Assembly (NCBI RefSeq): GCF_020531945.1
Contig: NZ_JAJATZ010000002.1
Coordinates: forward strand, 1 to 64,000
From: Loktanella gaetbuli
GTDB taxonomy: Bacteria > Pseudomonadota > Alphaproteobacteria > Rhodobacterales > Rhodobacteraceae
DNA length: 64,000 bases
Direction of reading: 5' to 3'
The notes beneath the pieces are model-generated. The model saw only the letters and a list, made by a program, of their open reading frames with translations, did no database searches and was not told where the DNA came from. Below, piece after piece: positions 15,957-23,899 of the stretch (positions are counted from its first letter, which is position 1; each line of letters opens with the position of its first letter). A program made the position numbers and the translations under genes.

Positions 15957-16255
15957 TGCCCAAGGCTTTCACACCAAAAGTCATCACCGCCAACGCGCTT
16001 CTCGAGGGTGACGCTGTCTGGCTGACCGACGACGACCGCTGGTCGCGCGACATCGCAGAGGCCGAACTGCTGACCGACGAGGCCCACGCCGAACTGCGCC
16101 TGCTGGAGGCCAGCGCGCGTCAGTCCGAAATCGCAGGGGCCTATCTGGCCGACGCACAAGAGGGCGAAGCGGGACCAGAGCCCGTGCATTTCCGAGAGGC
16201 GTTCCGCACGCGCGGACCATCGAACTATCCCCACGGCAAACAGACGAGGGCCTGA
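15956..16255 (+). CDS. DUF2849 domain protein of the sulfite-reduction operon
   Basis: This 99-residue protein (MPKAFTPKVITANALLEGDAVWLTDDDRW) belongs to the small DUF2849 family, found in alphaproteobacteria between siroheme synthase and sulfite reductase genes. It has no signal peptide, membrane segment or cysteine. The C-terminal part ends with HFREAFRTRGPSNYPHGKQ, a conserved, charged tail. Translational coupling on both sides (1-nt overlap with cysG, 3 nt before cysI) suggests it acts with the reductase, perhaps in assembly or electron transfer; that is inference. Confidence 0.8.
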   Translation: MPKAFTPKVITANALLEGDAVWLTDDDRWSRDIAEAELLTDEAHAELRLLEASARQSEIAGAYLADAQEGEAGPEPVHFREAFRTRGPSNYPHGKQTRA

Positions 16256-16258
16256 TCC

Positions 16259-17932
16259 ATGTACAAGTATAACGATTTCGACGCCGCATTCGTGCGCGAA
16301 CGTGTCGCCCAATTCCGCGGTCAGGTCGAACGCCGCATCGACGGGTCCCTGACCGAGGACGAATTCAAGCCGCTGCGCCTGATGAACGGTCTGTATCTGC
16401 AACTGCACGCCTACATGCTGCGAGTGGCCGTGCCCTATGGCACGCTGAACAGCGCGCAGATGCGCCAGCTTGCCATGATCGCGGACCGTTGGGACAAGGG
16501 CTATGGCCATTTCACCACACGGCAAAACATCCAGTACAACTGGCCGGAACTGCGTGACGTGCCCGATATCCTTGACGCACTGGCGGACGTGGAAATGCAC
16601 GCCATCCAGACCAGCGGCAACACGATCCGCAACGTGACGGCTGACCATTTCGCCGGTGCGGCCGCTGACGAAATCGCGGACCCCCGCCCCTATGCGGAAC
16701 TGTTGCGGCAATGGTCCACGGACCATCCCGAATTTCAGTTCCTGCCGCGCAAGTTCAAGATCGCGGTGACCGGGGCCGAGGCCGACCGCGCGGTCATCCG
16801 CGCCCACGACATCGGACTGCAACTGGTCCGTAATGACGCCGGAAAAATCGGGTTCCGCGTGCTGGTGGGCGGTGGTCTGGGCCGGACGCCGATGATCGGC
16901 AAGGTGCTGACGGACTATCTGCCCGTGGCCGACCTGCTGCCCTACTGCGAGGCGATCGTCAGCGTCTACAACCTGCTGGGCCGCCGCGACAACAAGTACA
17001 AGGCACGCATCAAGATTACCGTGCACGAGAACGGCATCGACCAGATCCGGGCCTTGGTGGATGAACGGTTTGCACGCATCCGCGCAGAGTTTTCAGGCGT
17101 CGATCAGGCCTTGCTGGCGGAAATCCAGACCGCCTTTGCGCCGCCTGCGTTCAAGACCGCGGAAACCGATGGGTATGAGGCGGCACGTCTGGCCAACCCT
17201 GCGTTCCGGTCCTGGTCCGACACCAACCTGACCGCGCACAAGGCGGACGGATATGCCATCGTCAGCGTCTCGATCAAGAAACACGGTGCCACGCCGGGCG
17301 ATGCGACATCCGACCAGATGCGCGCGCTGGCCGATATCGCCGAAACCTACGGTCATGACGAGTTGCGCATCAGCCATGAACAGAACGTGATCCTGCCGCA
17401 TGTGCATCAATCCGATCTGCCTGCCGTCTATGCCGCATTGCGTGCGGCGGACCTTGCCACAGCGAACATCGGGCTGGCGTCCGACATCATCGCCTGCCCC
17501 GGCATGGACTACTGCGCGCTGGCAACCGCGCGGTCGATCCCCATTGCACAGCAAATCGCGACCCGGTTTGACGAACTTAAACTGGAACACGAGGTCGGCC
17601 CGCTGAAGATCAAGATTTCAGGGTGCATCAACGCCTGTGGTCACCACCATGTGGGTCACATCGGCATCCTTGGCCTCGACCGTGCAGGGGTGGAAAACTA
17701 TCAGATCACGCTGGGCGGCGACGGGTCCGAGGACGCGGCGATCGGCGAACGCGCGGGCCCCGGTTTCAGCGCGGATGAGATCATCCCAGCCATCGAACGG
17801 CTGGTGCTGGGCTACCTCGATCTGCGTGAGGACGCGTCCGAGACATTTCTTCAGGCCTACCGCCGTCTGGGCGCGGGTCCGTTCAAGGCGGTCCTTTATC
17901 CTGACAAGGAAGGTGCACGCGATGCCGCTTGA
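16259..17932 (+). CDS. cysI: Assimilatory sulfite reductase hemoprotein (nitrite/sulfite reductase family)
   Basis: The 557-residue enzyme reduces sulfite to sulfide with six electrons at a coupled siroheme-[4Fe-4S] centre. Cluster cysteines are C413 and C419 (CPGMDYC) and C456 and C460 (CINACGHH). The two ferredoxin-like half domains are visible (GHFTTRQNIQYNW in the first, DELRISHEQNVILPHV in the second). Nitrite reductase function cannot be excluded from sequence alone, but the APS reductase and siroheme synthase in the same operon point to sulfur assimilation. Electrons probably come from ferredoxin kept reduced by the Fpr encoded downstream. The stop overlaps the cysH start by 11 nt. Confidence 0.95.
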   Translation: MYKYNDFDAAFVRERVAQFRGQVERRIDGSLTEDEFKPLRLMNGLYLQLHAYMLRVAVPYGTLNSAQMRQLAMIADRWDKGYGHFTTRQNIQYNWPELRDVPDILDALADVEMHAIQTSGNTIRNVTADHFAGAAADEIADPRPYAELLRQWSTDHPEFQFLPRKFKIAVTGAEADRAVIRAHDIGLQLVRNDAGKIGFRVLVGGGLGRTPMIGKVLTDYLPVADLLPYCEAIVSVYNLLGRRDNKYKARIKITVHENGIDQIRALVDERFARIRAEFSGVDQALLAEIQTAFAPPAFKTAETDGYEAARLANPAFRSWSDTNLTAHKADGYAIVSVSIKKHGATPGDATSDQMRALADIAETYGHDELRISHEQNVILPHVHQSDLPAVYAALRAADLATANIGLASDIIACPGMDYCALATARSIPIAQQIATRFDELKLEHEVGPLKIKISGCINACGHHHVGHIGILGLDRAGVENYQITLGGDGSEDAAIGERAGPGFSADEIIPAIERLVLGYLDLREDASETFLQAYRRLGAGPFKAVLYPDKEGARDAA

Positions 17933-18656
17933 TAACCTGTCCGACAGGGTCACGTCCCTGAATGAGGCCTACAAACACCATTCGGCCCGCGCTGTTCTGG
18001 AACGCGCCCTGACCGACAGCCAGACAGGCAAACTCACGCTTGTCAGCTCTTTCGGGGCGGAATCCGTGGCGCTGCTGCATATGGTGTCGGTGCTGGATCG
18101 CAACCTGCCGGTGTTGTTCCTGGATACCGAGATGCTGTTTGCGGAAACGCTGACCTACCAGATGGAAGTCGCGGAACGCCTGCACCTGGGCGACGTGCGC
18201 GTCCTGCATCCCGACCGTGATGCGCTGCTGGCACGCGACAACGAAGGGCTGCTGCATCTGTCGGACCCTGACGGCTGCTGCGCCCTGCGCAAGACCGAAC
18301 CGCTGATGCGCGCCTTGGGCGAATTCGACGGCTGGATCACCGGGCGCAAGCAATACCAGGGCGGTCAGCGCAAGGCATTGCCGTTCTTCGAGGCAGACGG
18401 CGACCTGCTCAAGGTCAACCCGCTGGCTCATTGGACCCGTGACGATGTGCAGGATTACATGGTCGAAAACCGCCTGCCCCGGCATCCGCTGGTGGCGCAG
18501 GGGTATCCGTCGATCGGCTGCGCCCCCTGCACGACCAAGGTCGCACCCGGCGAAGACCCGCGCGCGGGCCGCTGGCGCAACCGCGAAAAAACCGAATGCG
18601 GCATCCATTTTGTCGACGGCAAGATGGTCCGGATCCCGGCTGGTGCCGGACTTTGA
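17922..18656 (+). CDS. cysH: Adenylyl-sulfate (APS) reductase, thioredoxin-dependent
   Basis: The 244-residue protein reduces activated sulfate to sulfite. The PAPS-reductase fold shows SSFGAESVALLHM (P-loop-like) and FLDTEMLF. The extra cysteine pairs C119-C120 (DGCCALRKTEP) and C200/C203 (GCAPCTTK) that hold a [4Fe-4S] cluster mark it as the APS-using type rather than the PAPS-using type. The catalytic cysteine is C226 in the C-terminal ECGIH motif. Start: the ATG overlapping the last codons of cysI; the frame is open upstream only as a shadow of cysI. It feeds sulfite directly to the enzyme encoded before it. Confidence 0.95.
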   Translation: MPLDNLSDRVTSLNEAYKHHSARAVLERALTDSQTGKLTLVSSFGAESVALLHMVSVLDRNLPVLFLDTEMLFAETLTYQMEVAERLHLGDVRVLHPDRDALLARDNEGLLHLSDPDGCCALRKTEPLMRALGEFDGWITGRKQYQGGQRKALPFFEADGDLLKVNPLAHWTRDDVQDYMVENRLPRHPLVAQGYPSIGCAPCTTKVAPGEDPRAGRWRNREKTECGIHFVDGKMVRIPAGAGL

Positions 18657-18699
18657 ACATCACAGACGCGCGGACCACAACGTCCCGCAGGAGTAACCG

Positions 18700-19095
18700 A
18701 TGAGCGTGATTGTAACCGATAGCGGGTTTGCACCCGATGATTTCACAGGCACCTTTGTCCCCATGGGCGAAGACGGTGTGGCCGTGGACGTGCCCTCTGA
18801 TGCCGACCCCGACGCCGTGCGCGCGCTGACTGGCGCGCAGGTCGTGCGGATCGCGTTTCCCAGCTTTGCCGATGGGCGCGGATTCACCCTCGCGGCGATT
18901 TTGCGCCGGGCAGGTTTTACCGGGCGTCTGCGGGCCCATGGTCACGTGCTGGCCGACCAATACGCCATGGCGCGCCGCAGTGGTTTTGACGAGGTCGAGA
19001 TCGACGACACGCTGGCCGCCCGGCAACCGCAGGATCAATGGATCGCCCGTGCCGACTGGCGCGCCCATGCCTATCAGGCGCGCATGCGCGGCTGA
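18700..19095 (+). CDS. DUF934 family protein of the sulfate-assimilation operon
   Basis: The 131-residue soluble protein has the DUF934 pattern (VVRIAFPSFADGRGFTLAAILRRAGFTGRLRAHGHVLADQYAMARRSGFDEVEID). DUF934 proteins occur next to cysI and cysH in many proteobacteria, and several are annotated as oxidoreductases of sulfite reduction, though a mechanism is not established. It lies 43 nt after cysH and 62 nt before fpr, with AGGAG ahead of the ATG. No metal or cofactor motif is evident. Confidence 0.85.
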   Translation: MSVIVTDSGFAPDDFTGTFVPMGEDGVAVDVPSDADPDAVRALTGAQVVRIAFPSFADGRGFTLAAILRRAGFTGRLRAHGHVLADQYAMARRSGFDEVEIDDTLAARQPQDQWIARADWRAHAYQARMRG

Positions 19096-19157
19096 CTTTC
19101 ACCCCTTTTCTTTTTGCACTAGACGGAGGGCGGCGCAGACGTGCCGCTGATGACCCA

Positions 19158-20006
19158 ATGACAGAGCAACGCCCCGTGACAGATACCGCCGCAAGACCCG
19201 TGCCCACCCTGCCTGACGCCCAGACCGTCACGGCGGTGCAGCACTATACGGACAAACTGTTTTCATTCCGTGTGACCCGCCCCGCATCGCTGCGGTTCCG
19301 GTCCGGCGAATTCGTCATGATCGGTCTGATGGGCGATCCGCACCCCGAAACCGGCAAGCAAAAACCACTGCTGCGCGCCTATTCCATCGCATCGCCCGCA
19401 TGGGACGACGAGCTGGAATTCTATTCGATCAAGGTCGAGAACGGCCCGCTGACATCGAAATTGCAGCACATCCAGCCCGGCGACCAGATCATTCTGCGCC
19501 CAAAACCCGTGGGCACGCTGGTGCATGATGCGCTGCTGCCCGGCAAACGCCTGTATATGTTCGCCACGGGTACGGGCTTTGCCCCCTTTGCGTCACTGCT
19601 GCGCGAACCCGAAACCTATGAACGGTTCGAAGAGGTCATCGTCACGCACACCTGCCGCGACGTGGCGGAACTGACCTATGGTGCGAATCTGATCGCCGAT
19701 CTCAAGCAGGACGAGATGATGATCGAACTGCTGGGCCAAGAGGCGCTGGACAAGATCCGCTACTACCCAACCACTACCCGCGAAAAGAGCGACAAGATGG
19801 GCCGGATCACGACCCTGATCGAGAACGGCGACCTGTTCACCGATCTGGGTGTGCCGCCACTGAACGCGCAGGATGATCGCGCGATGGTCTGCGGCAGCCT
19901 GGCCTTCAACAAGGACATCGCGGCGCTGATGGAGGCCGCTGGCCTGCACGAGGGTGCCAATTCCGAACCGGGCGAATTCGTCATCGAAAAGGCATTCGTC
20001 GGCTGA
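19158..20006 (+). CDS. fpr: Ferredoxin-NADP+ reductase
   Basis: The 282-residue flavoprotein shuttles electrons between NADPH and ferredoxin or flavodoxin. The FAD-binding barrel contains the RAYSIASPAW motif (RxYS) and GPLTSKLQHIQPGD. The NADP domain has LYMFATGTGFAPFASLLREPETYERF and VTHTCRDVAEL, with MVCGSLAFNKDI near the end. It resembles the Rhodobacter Fpr. The ATG at 19158 has a poor ribosome site, but family alignment from memory supports a start there. As the last gene of the sulfur operon it probably supplies reduced ferredoxin to CysI. Confidence 0.94.
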   Translation: MTEQRPVTDTAARPVPTLPDAQTVTAVQHYTDKLFSFRVTRPASLRFRSGEFVMIGLMGDPHPETGKQKPLLRAYSIASPAWDDELEFYSIKVENGPLTSKLQHIQPGDQIILRPKPVGTLVHDALLPGKRLYMFATGTGFAPFASLLREPETYERFEEVIVTHTCRDVAELTYGANLIADLKQDEMMIELLGQEALDKIRYYPTTTREKSDKMGRITTLIENGDLFTDLGVPPLNAQDDRAMVCGSLAFNKDIAALMEAAGLHEGANSEPGEFVIEKAFVG

Positions 20007-20027
20007 ACGCACCCGTCGAGACAGCAT

Positions 20028-20065
20028 AAAAAAAGGGCCGCATCCCGTCAGGATGCGGCCCTTTT
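20028..20065. terminator. Bidirectional terminator between fpr and the alanine-rich gene
   Basis: A stem of GGGCCGCATCC with GGATGCGGCCC and loop CGTCA is flanked by seven A on the left and four T on the right. It can stop transcripts from both convergent genes. Confidence 0.88.
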
Positions 20066-20083
20066 GTCGTCGTCTTGGCGCGG

Positions 20084-21013
20084 TCAGTTCACGCCCATCG
20101 CGGCACGGATCTGATCCAGCACGCTGGACAGCATGTCGGGATTGTCGCGCACCGTTTCGGCGGCGCGGGTCAAGACCGTTTTCTGCATCGCATCCAGCTC
20201 GCTTGCCTCGATACGCGCAATGACGGTATCCGCGTCGAAACCTTCGGGGGTCAGCAATTCGCTCAGCGGAACCTCGGCTGTGTCAGTGCCGGCATCGGCG
20301 GCGGCGGCGTCGCCTTCGGTCGTTGTCTCGGCGGTTGCGACCTCTGCCTCGGCAGCCACCTCCGCGTCAGGTGCAACGGCCTCATCCATTGCTGCATCAG
20401 CTTGATCTACGGCTGCGTCGACCTCCTCGGCTGCTGCATCTGCGGTGGCATCAACGGTGGCGGCGGCATCAGCAGCGGCTTCTTCCGTTGCGGCGGTCGC
20501 GTCGTCGACAGCTGCGGCTGCGTCAGCGGCTGCGTCTTCGGTGGCGGCGGTCGCATCATCGACAACTGCGGCGGCGTCAGCAGCAGCGTCTTCGGTTGCA
20601 GCGGCAGCATCCTCGGTTGCAGCGTCAACCTCGGCGGCGGCTGCATCTGCGGCCTCCTGCACGGCTGCGGCGGCATCGGTAGCAGCGGCATCAGCTTCGG
20701 CGGCCAACGCTTCGGCTTCGGCGGCGGCTGCTTCGGCGGCAGCAGCCGTTTCTTCGGTCGCGTCGCCTGCTGCGTCCGTCATGGCGTCAACCGCTGCATC
20801 TGCTGCGGCAGCAGCTTCATCGGTCGCATCTTCGACTGCGGCTGCCGTGTCTGCCGCAGCGTCTTCGACGGCCGCCTCTGCGTCTTCTGCGGTGACGGCG
20901 ACGTCATCCGTCTGGCCCGACACAACAGCCTGAGGGTCCTGCCCATCTACAAAATACTGATACCCGAAAAAGCCGAGAACAGCGACGACAACGATAATGA
21001 CAAGTGCTTGCAT
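20084..21013 (-). CDS. Membrane-anchored alanine/acidic repeat protein of unknown function
   Basis: This 309-residue protein starts with one membrane segment (residues 4-22, VIIVVVAVLGFFGYQYFV). It continues with about 200 residues made almost only of Ala, Asp, Glu, Val and Thr, and ends with a normal-composition helical domain (about 248-309, LTPEGFDADTVIARIEASELD...). The middle contains near-identical 18-residue units (142-159, 160-177, then a degenerate third) corresponding to 54-nt DNA repeats. The pattern suggests a long helix or extended spacer in the periplasm or cytoplasm. The start is an ATG with AAGGACC upstream, divergent from infC. Function unknown. Confidence 0.75.
   Translation of the reverse strand: MQALVIIVVVAVLGFFGYQYFVDGQDPQAVVSGQTDDVAVTAEDAEAAVEDAAADTAAAVEDATDEAAAAADAAVDAMTDAAGDATEETAAAAEAAAAEAEALAAEADAAATDAAAAVQEAADAAAAEVDAATEDAAAATEDAAADAAAVVDDATAATEDAAADAAAAVDDATAATEEAAADAAATVDATADAAAEEVDAAVDQADAAMDEAVAPDAEVAAEAEVATAETTTEGDAAAADAGTDTAEVPLSELLTPEGFDADTVIARIEASELDAMQKTVLTRAAETVRDNPDMLSSVLDQIRAAMGVN
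20429..20590 (-). repeat. Three 54-nt tandem repeats inside the alanine-rich gene
   Basis: Each unit encodes about DAAADAAAVVDDATAATE. Units 1 and 2 differ at one residue and unit 3 is diverged. Such arrays can change copy number by recombination or slippage. Confidence 0.65.
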
Positions 21014-21173
21014 GGCATTTGGTCCTTCTGATCCAGTTTCACCTTTTGGTGATCCGGTTTCTACTTGGTGTCAGTCGCGAGAAAAGAAAAGGGGTAACCC
21101 GCAACCACCAATTGCCGCTTGAAGGTCGCGGTGCAGCGCATTACCTACATTTGCAACCCTCAAGACAACGATC

Positions 21174-21190
21174 GAAGGATAAAGATCATA
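21174..21190 (+). promoter_or_regulatory. Ribosome binding site and non-ATG start of infC
   Basis: GAAGGA (21174-21179) lies 5 nt before an ATC (21185) and 8 nt before an ATA (21188), both in frame with infC. No ATG occurs in frame ahead of the conserved N-terminal domain. The ATA aligns with the initiator Met of related IF-3 proteins (M-A-R-R-P versus I-G-R-R-P). Confidence 0.65.
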
Positions 21191-21733
21191 GGACGCAGAC
21201 CCCACAACGCGCCACCACAGCGCGACACTGGCCCCCGCATCAACGACCGCATTCGGGGCGGAGACATCAGACTCATCGGCGCCGAAGGCGAGAATGTCGG
21301 CGTCGTGTCGCCCGAACGGGCGCTGGCCATGGCCGAAGAGGCCGGTCTGGACCTGGTAGAGATTTCCCCCAACGCCAATCCGCCCGTCTGCAAGATCATG
21401 GATTTCGGAAAGTACAAGTACGAGACCCAAAAGAAGGAAGCCGAGGCGCGCAAGAAGCAGAAGATCATTGAGATCAAGGAAATCAAATTCCGTCCAAACA
21501 CCGATGATCACGACTACGGCGTCAAGATGAAGAACGTCTACAAGTTCCTTGAAAACGGGGACAAGGTGAAAATCACCCTGCGTTTCCGTGGCCGCGAAAT
21601 GGCCCACCAGGAACTGGGTCGCGCCCTGCTGGAACGTGTGGCCGAGGACACCAAGGAACACGGCAAGGTCGAAAACTTTCCCAAGATGGAAGGCCGCCAG
21701 ATGGTCATGCTGATCGGGCCGCTGCCCAAGTAA
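21188..21733 (+). CDS. infC: Translation initiation factor IF-3
   Basis: The 181-residue protein binds the 30S subunit and checks the start codon and initiator tRNA. The N-domain runs from RRPHNAPPQ through ENVGVVSPERALAMAEEAGLDLVEISPNANPPVCKIMDFGKYKYE; the C-domain contains IKFRPNTDDHDYGVKMKNVYKFL and KVKITLRFRGREM. The start is unusual: I place it at ATA 21188 (ATC 21185 is the alternative). Use of rare start codons for infC is well known (AUU in E. coli) and lets IF-3 limit its own synthesis. The genes usually following infC (rpmI, rplT) are absent; a terminator follows directly. Confidence 0.93.
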   Translation: MGRRPHNAPPQRDTGPRINDRIRGGDIRLIGAEGENVGVVSPERALAMAEEAGLDLVEISPNANPPVCKIMDFGKYKYETQKKEAEARKKQKIIEIKEIKFRPNTDDHDYGVKMKNVYKFLENGDKVKITLRFRGREMAHQELGRALLERVAEDTKEHGKVENFPKMEGRQMVMLIGPLPK

Positions 21734-21754
21734 GCGATCCATATGACAAAGTTC

Positions 21755-21787
21755 AGGGGTCAGCGCATCGGCGCTGACCCCTTTTTC
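21755..21787 (+). terminator. Rho-independent terminator of infC
   Basis: AGGGGTCAGCGC pairs perfectly with GCGCTGACCCCT around ATCG, followed by TTTTT. It starts 22 nt after the infC stop codon. Confidence 0.93.
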
Positions 21788-21847
21788 ATTGCGACAGGCC
21801 CATATTCAGCGGGCACGGGGGCGGGACTTTCTCCCGCCCGCTTGTTT

Positions 21848-23791
21848 TCAGCTGTCGCGCAGCAGCGGTGTGATGTTGCGAACAGCCGCACGGCGATTCG
21901 CGCGCTCGGCTTCCAGCGTCCGCACCTTGAGATAGGATTCGCCGTAGCCTTGCGTCACCAGGTTTTCCGGCGGCACGCCGAAATACTGCGTCAGCGCCAG
22001 CGCCACCGTTTCCGCGCGACGGTCCGACAGGCCCAGGTTATAGGCCGCATCGCCGACCGCATCGGTGTGGCCTTCGATCAGGAAAACCGCACTCGGATCA
22101 TCCTCGATCACCGCCAGCATCGCCCGGCCCACTGCACCCAGCTCTTCGGCCTCGCTGGGCTGAATTGCAGCCGAACCGCTGGCAAAGGTAATCGTGTCCA
22201 ACTCGATCTGCGGTGACAACTCGCGTACCTGCTGCACATCGCGGATCTGTTCCAGCGAATAGGACCGGCCCGTCTGTGTCAGCAGACCCGCCGACAAGGC
22301 CGCACGCAACGCCGCATCATCGGCATTGCCCAGCTGCGTTTCCTGCCCGGTCTGGACCTGCGGCAGGGACGTGACATCAATCGGGTCCACCTGTTCCAGA
22401 TCGTTGATCAGTTGGACCTGCGTGCCATCCACACGCGTCAGCGTACGGCGCAGGACGGTGCCGTCGGCGGCACGGATCGTGGTCACGAAACTGCCGTCCT
22501 CTCGGGTGACGGTCGTCAGGGTCGATCCGTCGTCGAAGGTCTGGGTTGCGATTTGCGCGCCCGGTTGACGCAACAGCGTGTTGTCGTCGCGCAGCACCCG
22601 TAACTCGCCTTCACGTTCCACGATCACGCGGTCGCCAGAATTGGACACGACGGCATCGCCATTGTTGAGGATCGCACCGACCGTTGCGGCCCCCAGACCC
22701 AGCAGCAGTGCCTGCTCGAACCGGGACAGACCGTCATCTTCATCCTCTGCGGTGGCGGTATCGCTCAGCACCTGCGTGTCAAAATCCTCGTCTGCGGACC
22801 GCACATCCTCTGACTGGACTTCCTCTGTCACGACCTCTGCGCTGTCAGGTTCAGCCGTTGCAGCGGCGGATTGCTGGCGTGCCGCAGCGCGTTCCGCACG
22901 ACGCGCGTCGCGGGCGGCCAGCTCTTCTGCCGTTGGCTCTGCCAGTGTCTCGGCATCTGCCGGACCGGTCGCAGGCACGTCTTCGACCGCCGTATCTTCT
23001 TGCTGCGCGTCCGGCGCGACAGCCGCATCAGGGGCGTCTGCCGCAGCGGGATCTGTGCTGTCGTCCGTTGCAGTGGCCTCGGCCTCCGGCGCTACCGGTG
23101 CCTCGGCTTCTTCTGGGATTTCAGCCTCAGCAGGCGTTGTCTCGGGTGCCACAGTCTCGTCGGGGGTCGTAGCGTCTTCAGCGGTCGGGGCGGCCTCCTC
23201 GGTCGGTGTTTCCTCATTCACCTGTGGCTCTGTCGCAGCGGGTGCCTCGTCCTCGGCGGGCGGCATGGCCTCGGGTGCTGGCTCCGCGACCGGCATGTCC
23301 TCAGGTGTAGGCTCTACGACCGGGGCGGCTTCGGTGGCAGACTCCTCGGGGTTTTGTGCCTCAGCATCGGGTGCGCTTGCCGGGGCTTCCGGTTCGGCGG
23401 CGACGGGTGCCTCATCCACCGGTGCAGTATCGGCAGGCGCAGCCTCGTCCTGCGTGGCAGGTGCGTCAGCCTCGGTCGCAACCTCCGCCGGATCTGGTGC
23501 CGCCTCTTCGCCTTGATCTTCGACAGCGACAAGCTCGCCTTCAGCCGTGGCGTCTTCGATCAACGCCTGGGCGGCCGCCAATTGCGCCGGACCACAGACA
23601 GCGGGATCATCCGTCACGACCAGATCAGCGGTCACGGCCTCTTCTCCGATGGCCGCCGCCAATGCCTGCGCATCCGCCATGGCGGCACCGTCAGGCAAAT
23701 TGCAGGGAAAGACCGCCTCTTGCGCCGAAGCGGATGAGACGGACAGCCCGATCATCAGGGCTGTGGTGGAGGTCAGGGTCAATCGCGTCAT
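21848..23791 (-). CDS. OmpA-family envelope protein with long acidic low-complexity region
   Basis: The 647-residue protein has a signal peptide (MTRLTLTSTTALMIGLSVSSASA, cleaved before QEAV) and a short domain with two cysteines (FPCNLPDG and PAVCGPAQL). A region of about 230 residues rich in Pro, Glu, Ala, Asp and Thr follows. Then come a segment of repeated short strands (DRVIVEREGELRVLRDDNTLL..., possibly beta) and a C-terminal OmpA/Pal domain (ITFASGSAAIQPSEAEELG...IEGHTDAVGDAAYNLGLSDRRAETV...TQGYGE). The OmpA domain binds peptidoglycan non-covalently, so the protein probably links envelope layers. A short hydrophobic stretch (ALLLGLGAATVGAIL) precedes the strand region. Start: the ATG after AGGAACACC. 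Confidence 0.88.
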   Translation of the reverse strand: MTRLTLTSTTALMIGLSVSSASAQEAVFPCNLPDGAAMADAQALAAAIGEEAVTADLVVTDDPAVCGPAQLAAAQALIEDATAEGELVAVEDQGEEAAPDPAEVATEADAPATQDEAAPADTAPVDEAPVAAEPEAPASAPDAEAQNPEESATEAAPVVEPTPEDMPVAEPAPEAMPPAEDEAPAATEPQVNEETPTEEAAPTAEDATTPDETVAPETTPAEAEIPEEAEAPVAPEAEATATDDSTDPAAADAPDAAVAPDAQQEDTAVEDVPATGPADAETLAEPTAEELAARDARRAERAAARQQSAAATAEPDSAEVVTEEVQSEDVRSADEDFDTQVLSDTATAEDEDDGLSRFEQALLLGLGAATVGAILNNGDAVVSNSGDRVIVEREGELRVLRDDNTLLRQPGAQIATQTFDDGSTLTTVTREDGSFVTTIRAADGTVLRRTLTRVDGTQVQLINDLEQVDPIDVTSLPQVQTGQETQLGNADDAALRAALSAGLLTQTGRSYSLEQIRDVQQVRELSPQIELDTITFASGSAAIQPSEAEELGAVGRAMLAVIEDDPSAVFLIEGHTDAVGDAAYNLGLSDRRAETVALALTQYFGVPPENLVTQGYGESYLKVRTLEAERANRRAAVRNITPLLRDS

Positions 23792-23800
23792 GGTGTTCCT

Positions 23801-23840
23801 CGCAAACAAAAGGTGCCCCCGGCACATGCCGGGGACACCT
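23801..23840 (-). terminator. Rho-independent terminator of the cox cluster
   Basis: On the minus strand AGGTGTCCCCGGC and GCCGGGGGCACCT form a stem followed by TTTTGTTTG, between the coxM stop and the OmpA-family start. It closes the molybdenum hydroxylase transcript. Confidence 0.82.
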
Positions 23841-23899
23841 GATCAACCCTTGGAAATCACCACCGTTCCCGCCGCGCAGGACCGGTGGCGGGGTTCCGC

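Noticed and set aside
20429..20590. Regular direct repeats that could suggest a CRISPR array
   Set aside because: The units are directly adjacent 54-nt coding repeats inside an open reading frame with no spacers, and no cas genes are present.
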